Origin: Callipepla californica brunnescens
Lineage: Eukaryota; Chordata; Aves; Galliformes; Odontophoridae
Direction of reading: 5' to 3'
Assembly (NCBI GenBank): GCA_023055505.1
Contig: JALIRH010000030.1
Location: forward strand, 7,684,001 to 7,748,000
DNA length: 64,000 nucleotides
In this document: positions 14,062 to 28,283 of the stretch, one piece after another
Layout of the letters: each line of letters begins with the position of its first letter
Position numbering within the stretch: position 1 is the stretch's first letter
Translations under genes and position numbers: made by a program
Notes under the pieces: model-generated
What the model saw: the letters and a program-made list of their open reading frames with translations, nothing else
Databases searched by the model: none
What the model was told of the DNA's origin: nothing

Positions 14062-17000
14062 ATCAATGGGGCCATAGAACTCAATGGGCCCATAGGGATC
14101 AATGGGGCCATAGGAATCAAAGGGGCCATAGAAATCAATGGGGCCATAGGGATCAAAGGGGCCATAGAACTCAATGGGGCCTTAGAACTCAATGGGGCCA
14201 TAGGGATCAATGGGGCTATAGGGATCAATGGAGCCATAGAACTCAATGGTGCCTTAGAGATCAATGGGGCCATAGGGATCAAATGGGCCATAGAACTCAA
14301 AGGGCCTTAGGGACTATTGGGGTCATAGGAATCAATGAGGCCATAGAACTAAATGGGGCCATAGGAATCAATGTGGCCATAGAACTCATTGTGGCCATAA
14401 AAATCAATGTGGCCATAGGAATCAATGTGACCATAGGAATCAATGGGGCCATAGGAATCAGTGGGGCCATAGGGATCAATGGGGCCACAGGAATCAATGG
14501 GGTCATACGAATCAATGGGGCCATAGGGATCAAATGGGCCATAGAACTCCAAGGGCCTTAGGGACTAATGGGGTCATAGGCATCAGTGAGGCCATAGAAC
14601 TAAATGGGGCCATAGGAATCAATGTGGCCATAGAACTCATTGTGGCCATAAAAATCAATGTGGCCATAGGAATCAATGTGACCATAGGAATCAATGGGGC
14701 CATAGGAATCAGTGGGGCCATAGGGATCAATGGGGCCACAGGAATCAATGGGGTCATACGAATCAATGGGGACATAAGGATCAAAGGGGCCATAGGGATC
14801 AATGGGGCCATAGGGATCAATGGGGCACAGGTATCAATGGGGCCATAGGAATCAATAAGTCCATAGGAATCAATGGCGCTGTAGGGATCAGTGTGGCCAT
14901 AGGAATCAGTGGGGCCATAGGAATCAGTGGGACCATAGGGATCAGTGGAGCCTTAAGAAACAATGGGGCCATAAGGATCAATGGGGCCATAGGGATCGAT
15001 GGGGCCATAGAACTCAATGGGGCCATAGAACACAATGGGACCATAGGGATCAATGGGGCCTCAGGAATCAATGGGGCCATAGGGATCAATGGGAACATAA
15101 AATTCAATGGGGCCTTAGAACTCAATGAGGCCATAGGAATCAATGGGGCCATAGAACTCAAAGGGGCCATAGAACACATTGGGCCATAGGGATCAATGGG
15201 GCCATAGGGATGAATGGGGCCATCGGGATCAATGGGGCCATAGAACTCACTGGGGCCATAGGAATGAATGGGGTCACAGGAATCAATGTGGCCATAGTAA
15301 TCAAAGGCATCATAGGGATCAAAGGGGCCATAGGAATCAAAGGGGACATAGGAATCAATGGTGACATAGGGATCTATGGGGCCACCACGATCAATGGGAC
15401 CATAGGAATCAACGGGGCCCTAGAATTCAATGTGGCCATAGAACATAATGGGACCATAGGAATCTACGGGGCCATAGGAATATATGGGGCCATGGGGATA
15501 AATCGGGCCATAGGGATCAATGGGACCATAGGAATCAGTGGGGCCATAGAACTCAAAGGGGCCATAGGGATCAGTGGGGCCATAGGAATCAAAGGGGCCA
15601 TAGGAATCAATGTGGCCATAGAACTACATGTTCCATAGGGATCAATGGGGCCATAGGGATCAATGGGGCCATAAAACTCAGTGTGGTCATAGGAATCAAC
15701 GTGGCCCTAGGAATCAATGGGGCCTTAGGGATCATTGGGGCCATAGGGATCAATGGGGCCATAGGGATCGATGGGGCCCTAGGAATCAATGTGGCCATAG
15801 GAATCAAAGTGGCCAAAGGAATCAATGGGTCCATAGGAATCAATGGAGCCATAGTCATCAATGGCGCCATTGAACTACAAGGGGCCATAGGGATCAATGG
15901 GGCCATAAAGATCAATGTGGCCGTAGGAATCAGTGGGGCCACAGCGATCAATGGGGCCGTAGAATTCAATGGGACCATAGGAATCAATGGAGCCATATAA
16001 AATCAATGGGCCATAGGAATCAATGGGGCCATAGGAATCAATGGGGCCATAGAACTCATTGGGGCCATAGGGATCAATGGCACCATAGGAATCAATGGTG
16101 CCATAAGAATCAGTGGGGCCATAGTGATCAATGTAGCCATAGAACTCAATGGGGCCATAGGAATCAGTGGGGCCATAGTGATCAACGGGGCCATAGGAAT
16201 CAGTGGGGCCATAGAACTCAGTAGGGCCACAGGAATCAATGGGACCATAGCGATCAATGGGGCCATAGGAATCAATGGGGCCATAGTCATCAATGGGACC
16301 ATAGGAATCAAAGGGGCTATAATAATCAATACAGTCACAGAACACAATGGGGCCATAGAACTCCATAGGGCCACAGGGATCAATGAGGCCACAGGAATCA
16401 GTGGGACCATAGAACTCAGAGGGGCCATAGGGATCAATGTGGCCATAGGAATCAAGGGGGCCATAGGGATCAATGTGACTATAGGAATCAATGGGGCCTT
16501 AGGGATCAATGGGGCCATAAAACTCAAAGGGGCCATACGGATCAATGGGGCCATAGGGATCAATGGAGCCATAGAACTCAATGGAGCCATAGGACTCAAT
16601 GTCACCATTGAACTGAATGGGGCCACAGCGATCAATGGGGCCGTAAGACTCAATGGGGTCATAGGACTCAATGGGGCCATAGGGATCATTGGGGCCATAG
16701 GGATCAATAAGGCCATAGGAATCCATGCGGCCATATAACTCAATGGGGCCATAGGAATCAATGGAGCCATAGAACTCAATGGGGACATCGAACTCCATGG
16801 GGCCATAGGGATCAATGGGGCCATAGGGATCAATGGGGCCATAGGAATCAATGGGGACATAGGGATCAATGGGGCCATAGGGATCAATGGGGCCATAGCG
16901 ATCAATGGGGCCATAGGGAACCATGAGGCCATAGGAATCAATGGCGCCATAGAACTCTATGAGGCCAAAGGAATCAATGGGGCCATAGGAATAAATGGGG

Positions 17001-20000
17001 CCTTAGAGATCAAAGGAGCCATAGAACTCAATGGGGCCATAGAACTCAATGAGGCCAGAGGGATCAATGGGAACATAGGAATCAAATGGGGCCATAGGAA
17101 TCAATGGGGCCATAGGGATCAATGGGGCCATAGGGATCAATGGGACCATAGGAATCAATGGGGCCGTACGGATCAATGGAGCCATAGGAATCAATTGGGC
17201 CATAGGAATCAATGGGGCCATAGAACTCAATGTGGCCATAAAAATCAAGGGGCCATAGGAATCAATGGCGACATAGAACTCAATGGGGCCATAGAACTCA
17301 ATGTGGCCATAGAACTCAATGGGGCCGTAGGGATCAATGGGACCATAGGAATCAATGGGACCAAAAAAATCAATGTGGCCATAGGGATCAGTGGTGCTAT
17401 AGGGATCAATGGGGCCATAGAACTCAATGGGGACATATGGATCAATGGGGCCATAGGGATCAATTGGGCCATAGAACTCAATGGGGACATAGGAATCAAT
17501 GTGGCCGTAGAACTCAAAAAGGCCATAAAAATAAAAGGGGCCATAGGAATCAATGGGGCCATAGAACTCAATGGGGCCATAGGGCTCAGTGGGGCCACAG
17601 CGATCAATGGGGCCATAGGAATAAAAGGGGCCATAGGGATAAATGGAGACATAGGGATCAATGGGGCCATAGGGATCAATGGGGCCACAGCGATCACTGG
17701 GACCATAGAACTCAAAGGGTCCATAGAACTCAATGGAACCGTAGGGATTAATGGGACTATAGGAATCAATGGGGCCATAGGAATCAATGGAGCCGTAGAA
17801 CTCAATGGGGCCTTAGGTATCTATGGGGCCATAGGGATCAATAGGGCCAAAGAACTCAATGGGGTCACAGGAATCAATGTGGACATAGAACTCAAAGGGG
17901 CCATAAAAATCAATGGGGCCATAGGAATCAATGGGGCCATAGAACTCAATGGGTTCATAGGGCTCAGTGGGGCCACAGCGATCAATGGGGCCATAGGAAT
18001 CAAAGGGGCCATAGGGATAAATGGAGCCATTGGGATCAATGGGGCCATACGGATCAATGGGGCCACAGGAATCAATGGGACCATAAGAATCAATGAGGCC
18101 TTAGGAATCAATGGGACCATATGGATCAATGGTGCCTCAGCAATCAATAATGCCATAGGGATCAATGGGGCCACAGGAATCAATGGGGCCAACGGAACCA
18201 ATGGGGCCATAGGGATCAATGGGGCGACAAAAATCAATGGGGACATAGGAATCAATGCGGCCATAGAACTGAATGGGTTCATAGGGATCAATGGGGCCAT
18301 AGGGATCAATAGGGCCATAGGGATCAATTGGGCATAGGTATCAATAGCGCCAAAGAACTCATTGGTGACATAGGGATCAATGGGCCATAGGAATCAATGG
18401 GGCCATAGAACTCAAATGGGACATAGAACTCAATGGGGCCATAGGGATCAATGGGAACATAGGAATCAATGGGGCCATGGGAATCAATGGGGCCATAGAA
18501 CTGAATGGGGCCTTAGGAATCAATGGGGCCATAGGAATCAAAGGGCCCTAGGAATCAATGGAGCCATAGAACTCAATGGAGCCATAGAACTCATTGGGGC
18601 CTTAGGGATCAGTCGGGCCATAGGGATCAATTGGGCCAAAGAACTCAATGGGGCCATAAGAACCAATGTGGACATATAACTCAAAGGGGCCATAAAAATC
18701 AATGGGGCCATAGGAATCAATGGGACCATAGAGCTCAATGGGGCCATATGAATCTATGGTGCCATAGAACTCAATGGGGCCATACAACTCAATGGGGCCA
18801 TAGGGATCAATGGAGCCCTAGCTATCAATAAGGCCATAGGAATCCATGCGGCCATAGAACTCAATGGGGCAATAGGGATCAATGAAGCCATAGGGATAAA
18901 TGGGGCCATCGGGATCAATGGGGCCATAGGGATCAAAGGGGCCATAGAAATCAATTCGGCCATAGGGATTAAAGTGGTCATACGGATCAATGGGACCTTA
19001 GGAATCAATGGGGCCATAGAGATTAATGGGGCCATCGAACTCAATGGGGCTATAGGGATCAATGGGGCCATAGAAATCAATTCGGCCATAGGGATCAATG
19101 GGGCCATAGAAATCAATTCGGCCATAGGGATCAACGGCGCCATAGGGATCAATGGGGCCATAAAACTAAATGGGGACATAGAACGCAATGGGGCCATAGG
19201 GATCAATGGGGCCATAGTGATAAATGGGGCCATAAAACAAAATGGGGCCATAGAACTCAATGGGGCCATAGGGATCAATGGGGCCATACGGATCAATGGG
19301 GTTACAGCAATCAAAGGGACCATAGGAATCAATGCAGCCATAGAACTCAATGGGTCCATAGGGATCAATGGGGCCATAGAACTCAATGGGGCCATAGGGA
19401 TCAAAGGGACCATAGGAATCAAAGGGGCCATAGGGATCAATGGGACCCTAAGAATCAATGGGGCCATAGATCTCAATGTAGCCATAGGGATCAATAGGGC
19501 CATAGGGATCAAAGGGGTCGTAGGAATCAATGGGGCCATAGGGATCAAAGGGACCATATGGATCAATGGTACCATAGGAATCAATGGGACCATAGGGATC
19601 ACTGGGGCCATAGGAATCAATGTGGCCATAGAACTCAATAAGGCCATAGGGATCAATGGGGCCATAGAACTCAATGGGGCCATAGGAATCGATGGGGACA
19701 TAGGAATCGATGCGGCCATAAGGATCGATGAGGCCGTAGGAATCAATGGGGCCTTCGAACTCAATGGGGCCATAGGGTTCAATGGGACCATAGAACTCAA
19801 TGGGGCCATAGAACTCAACGGGACCATAGAACTCAATTAGGCCATAGGAACCAATGGGACCATAGGAATCAATGTGGCCATAGGAATCCGTGGGGCCATA
19901 GGAATAAATGGGGCCACAGGGATCAATGGGGCCACAGGAATCAATGGAGCCCTAGGGATCAATGGGGCCATAAGAATCAGTGGGACCATAGGGATCAATG

Positions 20001-20240
20001 GGGCCATAGGAATCAAAGGGGCCATAGGAATCAATGTGGCCATTGAACTGAAAGGGGCCATAAAAATCAGTGGGGCCATAGGGATCAATGGGGCCACAGC
20101 GATCAAAAAGGCCACAGCGATCAATCGGACCATAGGAATCATCGGGGTCGTAGAACTCAATGGGGCCATAAGAATCAATGGGGCCACAGCGATCAATGGG
20201 ACCATAGTAATCAATGGGGCCATAGAACTCAATGGGGCCA
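14062..20240. repeat. Large higher-order block, copy A1
   Basis: About 6.18 kb of satellite that recurs at 21,542-27,720 with a constant offset of 7,480 bp and no indel noticed. Reading the copies side by side shows about ten single-base differences, for example at 14,566/22,046, 16,624/24,104, 18,150/25,630 and 19,455/26,935. That implies roughly 99.8 percent identity. Outside the stated edges the copies diverge into different variants of the unit. The block is itself a mosaic: its first part resembles 9,010-11,000, and its last part (17,200-19,840) resembles 30,000-32,640. Confidence 0.9.
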
Positions 20241-21350
20241 TAGGGATCAGTGGGGCCATAGGAATCAAAGGGGCCATAGGAATCAATGTGGCCATAGAAC
20301 TACATGTTCCATAGGGATCAATGGGGCCATAGGGATCAATGGGGCCATAGAACTCAATGTGGTCATAGGAATCAATGGGGCCTTAGGCATCAATGGGGCC
20401 TTAGGGATCAGTGGGGCCATAGGGATCAATGGGGCCATAGGGATCGATGGGGCCATAGGGATCGATGGGGCCATAGAACTCCAAGTGTCCATAGGGATCA
20501 ATGGGGCCATAGGAATCAATAGGGCCATAGGAATCAATGTGGCCATAGAACTACAAGGGGCCATAGGGATCAATGTGGCCATAAAGATCAATGTGGCCAT
20601 AGGGATCGATGGGGCCCTAGGAATCAATGGGGCCATAGGAATCAAAGGGGCCAAAGGAATCAATGGGGCCATAGGAATCAATGGGGCCATAGGGATCAAT
20701 GGGACCATAGAAATCAATGGGGCCATAGGGATCAATGGCACCATAGGAATCAATGGGGCCATAAGAATCAGTGGGGCCATAGGGATCAATGGGGCCACAG
20801 GAGTCAATGGGGCCACAGGAATCAATGGGGCCATAGGAATCAATGGGGCCATAGGGATCAATGGGGCCATAGGGATCAATAAGGCCATAGTAATTCATGC
20901 GGCCATAGAACTCAATGGAGCAATAGGGATCAATGAAGCCATAGGGATCAATGGGGCCATAGGGATCAATGGGGCCATAGGAATGAATGGGGCCATAAAG
21001 ATCAATGGGGCCAGAGGGATCAATGGAAGCATAGGGATCAATGGGGCCATAGGAATCAATGGGGCCTTAGGAATCAGTGGGACCTTCGAACTCAATGGGG
21101 CCATAGGAATCAATGGGGCCATAAGGATCAATGAGGCCATAAGGATCAATGGGGCCTTCGGGATCAATGGGGCCATAGGGATCAATGGGGCCACAGCGAT
21201 CAATGGGGCCACAAAAATCAATGGGGCCATAGGAATTAAATTTAATATAGGGATCAATGGTGCCATAGGGATCAATGGGGCCATAAAAATCAATGGGGCC
21301 ACAGGAATCCATGGGACCAAAGGGATCAATGGGGCCATAGGAATCAAAGG
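20220..21350. repeat. Higher-order block B2 (partner 4,970-6,100)
   Basis: Second copy of block B at offset 15,250. It lies between the two 6.18-kb blocks. From 21,349 onward it joins seamlessly to a segment matching 8,815-9,500 (offset 12,534), so 20,220-21,541 is a junction of two source segments found 2.7 kb apart in the left part of the array. Confidence 0.87.
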
Positions 21351-21541
21351 ATCCATAGAAAATCAATGGGGCCACAGGGATCAATGGGGCCATAGAACTC
21401 AATGGGGCCATAGGAATCAATGGGGCCATAGGAATCAATGAGGCCATAGGGATCAATGGGGCCATAGGAATCAATGGGGCCAAAGGAATCAATGGGGCCA
21501 TAGGAATCAATGGGGCCATAAGAATCAATGGGGCCATAGTC

Positions 21542-24500
21542 ATCAATGGGGCCATAGAACTCAATGGGCCCATAGGGATCAATGGGGCCATAGGAATCAA
21601 AGGGGCCATAGAAATCAATGGGGCCATAGGGATCAAAGGGGCCATAGAACTCAATGGGGCCTTAGAACTCAATGGGGCCATAGGGATCAATGGGGCTATA
21701 GGGATCAATGGAGCCATAGAACTCAATGGTGCCTTAGAGATCAATGGGGCCATAGGGATCAAATGGGCCATAGAACTCAAAGGGCCTTAGGGACTATTGG
21801 GGTCATAGGAATCAATGAGGCCATAGAACTAAATGGGGCCATAGGAATCAATGTGGCCATAGAACTCATTGTGGCCATAAAAATCAATGTGGCCATAGGA
21901 ATCAATGTGACCATAGGAATCAATGGGGCCATAGGAATCAGTGGGGCTATAGGGATCAATGGGGCCACAGGAATCAATGGGGTCATACGAATCAATGGGG
22001 CCATAGGGATCAAATGGGCCATAGAACTCCAAGGGCCATAGGGACTAATGGGGTCATAGGCATCAGTGAGGCCATAGAACTAAATGGGGCCATAGGAATC
22101 AATGTGGCCATAGAACTCATTGTGGCCATAAAAATCAATGTGGCCATAGGAATCAATGTGACCATAGGAATCAATGGGGCCATAGGAATCAGTGGGGCCA
22201 TAGGGATCAATGGGGCCACAGGAATCAATGGGGTCATACGAATCAATGGGGACATAAGGATCAAAGGGGCCATAGGGATCAATGGGGCCATAGGGATCAA
22301 TGGGGCACAGGTATCAATGGGGCCATAGGAATCAATAAGTCCATAGGAATCAATGGCGCTGTAGGGATCAGTGTGGCCATAGGAATCAGTGGGGCCATAG
22401 GAATCAGTGGGACCATAGGGATCAGTGGAGCCTTAAGAAACAATGGGGCCATAAGGATCAATGGGGCCATAGGGATCGATGGGGCCATAGAACTCAATGG
22501 GGCCATAGAACACAATGGGACCATAGGGATCAATGGGGCCTCAGGAATCAATGGGGCCATAGGGATCAATGGGAACATAAAATTCAATGGGGCCTTAGAA
22601 CTCAATGAGGCCATAGGAATCAATGGGGCCATAGAACTCAAAGGGGCCATAGAACACATTGGGCCATAGGGATCAATGGGGCCATAGGGATGAATGGGGC
22701 CATCGGGATCAATGGGGCCATAGAACTCACTGGGGCCATAGGAATGAATGGGGTCACAGGAATCAATGTGGCCATAGTAATCAAAGGCATCATAGGGATC
22801 AAAGGGGCCATAGGAATCAAAGGGGACATAGGAATCAATGGTGACATAGGGATCTATGGGGCCACCACGATCAATGGGACCATAGGAATCAACGGGGCCC
22901 TAGAATTCAATGTGGCCATAGAACATAATGGGACCATAGGAATCTACGGGGCCATAGGAATAAATGGGGCCATGGGGATAAATCGGGCCATAGGGATCAA
23001 TGGGACCATAGGAATCAGTGGGGCCATAGAACTCAAAGGGGCCATAGGGATCAGTGGGGCCATAGGAATCAAAGGGGCCATAGGAATCAATGTGGCCATA
23101 GAACTACATGTTCCATAGGGATCAATGGGGCCATAGGGATCAATGGGGCCATAAAACTCAGTGTGGTCATAGGAATCAACGTGGCCCTAGGAATCAATGG
23201 GGCCTTAGGGATCATTGGGGCCATAGGGATCAATGGGGCCATAGGGATCGATGGGGCCCTAGGAATCAATGTGGCCATAGGAATCAAAGTGGCCAAAGGA
23301 ATCAATGGGTCCATAGGAATCAATGGAGCCATAGTCATCAATGGCGCCATTGAACTACAAGGGGCCATAGGGATCAATGGGGCCATAAAGATCAATGTGG
23401 CCGTAGGAATCAGTGGGGCCACAGCGATCAATGGGGCCGTAGAATTCAATGGGACCATAGGAATCAATGGAGCCATATAAAATCAATGGGCCATAGGAAT
23501 CAATGGGGCCATAGGAATCAATGGGGCCATAGAACTCATTGGGGCCATAGGGATCAATGGCACCATAGGAATCAATGGTGCCATAAGAATCAGTGGGGCC
23601 ATAGTGATCAATGTAGCCATAGAACTCAATGGGGCCATAGGAATCAGTGGGGCCATAGTGATCAATGGGGCCATAGGAATCAGTGGGGCCATAGAACTCA
23701 GTAGGGCCACAGGAATCAATGGGACCATAGCGATCAATGGGGCCATAGGAATCAATGGGGCCATAGTCATCAATGGGACCATAGGAATCAAAGGGGCTAT
23801 AATAATCAATACAGTCACAGAACACAATGGGGCCATAGAACTCCATAGGGCCACAGGGATCAATGAGGCCACAGGAATCAGTGGGACCATAGAACTCAGA
23901 GGGGCCATAGGGATCAATGTGGCCATAGGAATCAAGGGGGCCATAGGGATCAATGTGACTATAGGAATCAATGGGGCCTTAGGGATCAATGGGGCCATAA
24001 AACTCAAAGGGGCCATACGGATCAATGGGGCCATAGGGATCAATGGAGCCATAGAACTCAATGGAGCCATAGGACTCAATGTCACCATTGAACTGAATGG
24101 GGCCACAGTGATCAATGGGGCCGTAAGACTCAATGGGGTCATAGGACTCAATGGGGACATAGGGATCATTGGGGCCATAGGGATCAATAAGGCCATAGGA
24201 ATCCATGCGGCCATATAACTCAATGGGGCCATAGGAATCAATGGAGCCATAGAACTCAATGGGGACATCGAACTCCATGGGGCCATAGGGATCAATGGGG
24301 CCATAGGGATCAATGGGGCCATAGGAATCAATGGGGACATAGGGATCAATGGGGCCATAGGGATCAATGGGGCCATAGCGATCAATGGGGCCATAGGGAA
24401 CCATGAGGCCATAGGAATCAATGGCGCCATAGAACTCTATGAGGCCAAAGGAATCAATGGGGCCATAGGAATAAATGGGGCCTTAGAGATCAAAGGAGCC

Positions 24501-27500
24501 ATAGAACTCAATGGGGCCATAGAACTCAATGAGGCCAGAGGGATCAATGGGAACATAGGAATCAAATGGGGCCATAGGAATCAATGGGGCCATAGGGATC
24601 AATGGGGCCATAGGGATCAATGGGACCATAGGAATCAATGGGGCCGTACGGATCAATGGAGCCATAGGAATCAATTGGGCCATAGGAATCAATGGGGCCA
24701 TAGAACTCAATGTGGCCATAAAAATCAAGGGGCCATAGGAATCAATGGCGACATAGAACTCAATGGGGCCATAGAACTCAATGTGGCCATAGAACTCAAT
24801 GGGGCCGTAGGGATCAATGGGACCATAGGAATCAATGGGACCAAAAAAATCAATGTGGCCATAGGGATCAGTGGTGCTATAGGGATCAATGGGGCCATAG
24901 AACTCAATGGGGACATATGGATCAATGGGGCCATAGGGATCAATTGGGCCATAGAACTCAATGGGGACATAGGAATCAATGTGGCCGTAGAACTCAAAAA
25001 GGCCATAAAAATAAAAGGGGCCATAGGAATCAATGGGGCCATAGAACTCAATGGGGCCATAGGGCTCAGTGGGGCCACAGCGATCAATGGGGCCATAGGA
25101 ATAAAAGGGGCCATAGGGATAAATGGAGACATAGGGATCAATGGGGCCATAGGGATCAATGGGGCCACAGCGATCACTGGGACCATAGAACTCAAAGGGT
25201 CCATAGAACTCAATGGAACCGTAGGGATTAATGGGACTATAGGAATCAATGGGGCCATAGGAATCAATGGAGCCGTAGAACTCAATGGGGCCTTAGGTAT
25301 CTATGGGGCCATAGGGATCAATAGGGCCAAAGAACTCAATGGGGTCACAGGAATCAATGTGGACATAGAACTCAAAGGGGCCATAAAAATCAATGGGGCC
25401 ATAGGAATCAATGGGGCCATAGAACTCAATGGGTTCATAGGGCTCAGTGGGGCCACAGCGATCAATGGGGCCATAGGAATCAAAGGGGCCATAGGGATAA
25501 ATGGAGCCATTGGGATCAATGGGGCCATACGGATCAATGGGGCCACAGGAATCAATGGGACCATAAGAATCAATGAGGCCTTAGGAATCAATGGGACCAT
25601 ATGGATCAATGGTGCCTCAGCAATCAATAAAGCCATAGGGATCAATGGGGCCACAGGAATCAATGGGGCCAACGGAACCAATGGGGCCATAGGGATCAAT
25701 GGGGCGACAAAAATCAATGGGGACATAGGAATCAATGCGGCCATAGAACTGAATGGGTTCATAGGGATCAATGGGGCCATAGGGATCAATAGGGCCATAG
25801 GGATCAATTGGGCATAGGTATCAATAGCGCCAAAGAACTCATTGGTGACATAGGGATCAATGGGCCATAGGAATCAATGGGGCCATAGAACTCAAATGGG
25901 ACATAGAACTCAATGGGGCCATAGGGATCAATGGGAACATAGGAATCAATGGGGCCATGGGAATCAATGGGGCCATAGAACTGAATGGGGCCTTAGGAAT
26001 CAATGGGGCCATAGGAATCAAAGGGCCCTAGGAATCAATGGAGCCATAGAACTCAATGGAGCCATAGAACTCATTGGGGCCTTAGGGATCAGTCGGGCCA
26101 TAGGGATCAATTGGGCCAAAGAACTCAATGGGGCCATAAGAACCAATGTGGACATATAACTCAAAGGGGCCATAAAAATCAATGGGGCCATAGGAATCAA
26201 TGGGACCATAGAGCTCAATGGGGCCATATGAATCTATGGTGCCATAGAACTCAATGGGGCCATACAACTCAATGGGGCCATAGGGATCAATGGAGCCCTA
26301 GCTATCAATAAGGCCATAGGAATCCATGCGGCCATAGAACTCAATGGGGCAATAGGGATCAATGAAGCCATAGGGATAAATGGGGCCATCGGGATCAATG
26401 GGGCCATAGGGATCAAAGGGGCCATAGAAATCAATTCGGCCATAGGGATTAAAGTGGTCATAGGGATCAATGGGACCTTAGGAATCAATGGGGCCATAGA
26501 GATTAATGGGGCCATCGAACTCAATGGGGCTATAGGGATCAATGGGGCCATAGAAATCAATTCGGCCATAGGGATCAATGGGGCCATAGAAATCAATTCG
26601 GCCATAGGGATCAACGGCGCCATAGGGATCAATGGGGCCATAAAACTAAATGGGGACATAGAACGCAATGGGGCCATAGGGATCAATGGGGCCATAGTGA
26701 TAAATGGGGCCATAAAACAAAATGGGGCCATAGAACTCAATGGGGCCATAGGGATCAATGGGGCCATACGGATCAATGGGGTTACAGCAATCAAAGGGAC
26801 CATAGGAATCAATGCAGCCATAGAACTCAATGGGTCCATAGGGATCAATGGGGCCATAGAACTCAATGGGGCCATAGGGATCAAAGGGACCATAGGAATC
26901 AAAGGGGCCATAGGGATCAATGGGACCCTAAGAACCAATGGGGCCATAGATCTCAATGTAGCCATAGGGATCAATAGGGCCATAGGGATCAAAGGGGTCG
27001 TAGGAATCAATGGGGCCATAGGGATCAAAGGGACCATATGGATCAATGGTACCATAGGAATCAATGGGACCATAGGGATCACTGGGGCCATAGGAATCAA
27101 TGTGGCCATAGAACTCAATAAGGCCATAGGGATCAATGGGGCCATAGAACTCAATGGGGCCATAGGAATCGATGGGGACATAGGAATCGATGCGGCCATA
27201 AGGATCGATGAGGCCGTAGGAATCAATGGGGCCTTCGAACTCAATGGGGCCATAGGGTTCAATGGGACCATAGAACTCAATGGGGCCATAGAACTCAACG
27301 GGACCATAGAACTCAATTAGGCCATAGGAACCAATGGGACCATAGGAATCAATGTGGCCATAGGAATCCGTGGGGCCATAGGAATAAATGGGGCCACAGG
27401 GATCAATGGGGCCACAGGAATCAATGGAGCCCTAGGGATCAATGGGGCCATAAGAATCAGTGGGACCATAGGGATCAATGGGGCCATAGGAATCAAAGGG

Positions 27501-27720
27501 GCCATAGGAATCAATGTGGCCATTGAACTGAAAGGGGCCATAAAAATCAGTGGGGCCATAGGGATCAATGGGGCCACAGCGATCAAAAAGGCCACAGCGA
27601 TCAATCGGACCATAGGAATCATCGGGGTCGTAGAACTCAATGGGGCCGTAAGAATCAATGGGGCCACAGCGATCAATGGGACCATAGTAATCAATGGGGC
27701 CATAGAACTCAATGGGGCCA
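21542..27720. repeat. Large higher-order block, copy A2
   Basis: Second copy of the 6.18-kb block (partner 14,062-20,240, offset 7,480 bp). The two copies are separated by 1.3 kb (20,241-21,541), most of which is a separate duplicate of 4,970-6,100. The order suggests a tandem duplication of a 7.48-kb segment whose second copy later lost or replaced its right end. Confidence 0.9.
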
Positions 27721-28283
27721 TAGGAATCAATGGGGCCTAGAAATCAATGGAGCCATAGAACTCAAAGGAGCCATAGAACTCAATGGGGCCATAGGGATCA
27801 ATGGGGCCATAGGGATCAATTGGGCCAAAGAACTCATTGAGGCCATAGGACCCAATGTGGCCATAGAACTCAAAGGGGCAATAGGGATCAATGAAGCCAT
27901 AGGGATAAATGGGGCCATCGGGATCAATCGGGCCATAGGGATCAAAGGGGCCATAGAAATCAATTCGGCCATAGGAATCAATGGGGCCATAGAACTTAAT
28001 GGGGCCATAGGGATCAATGGGGCCTTAGGAATCAATGGGGCCATAGAGATTAATGGGGCCATCGAAATCAATGGGGCCATAGCAATTAATGGGGCCATAG
28101 GGATCAATGGGGCCATAGGGTTCAATGGGGCCATAGTGATAAATGGGGCCATAAAACAAAATGGGGCCATAGAACTCAATGGTACCATAGGGATCAATGG
28201 GGCCATAGGAATCAATGTGGCCATAGAACTCAATGGGGCCATAGGGATCAATGGGGCCACAGGAATCAATGGGGCCATAGAAC

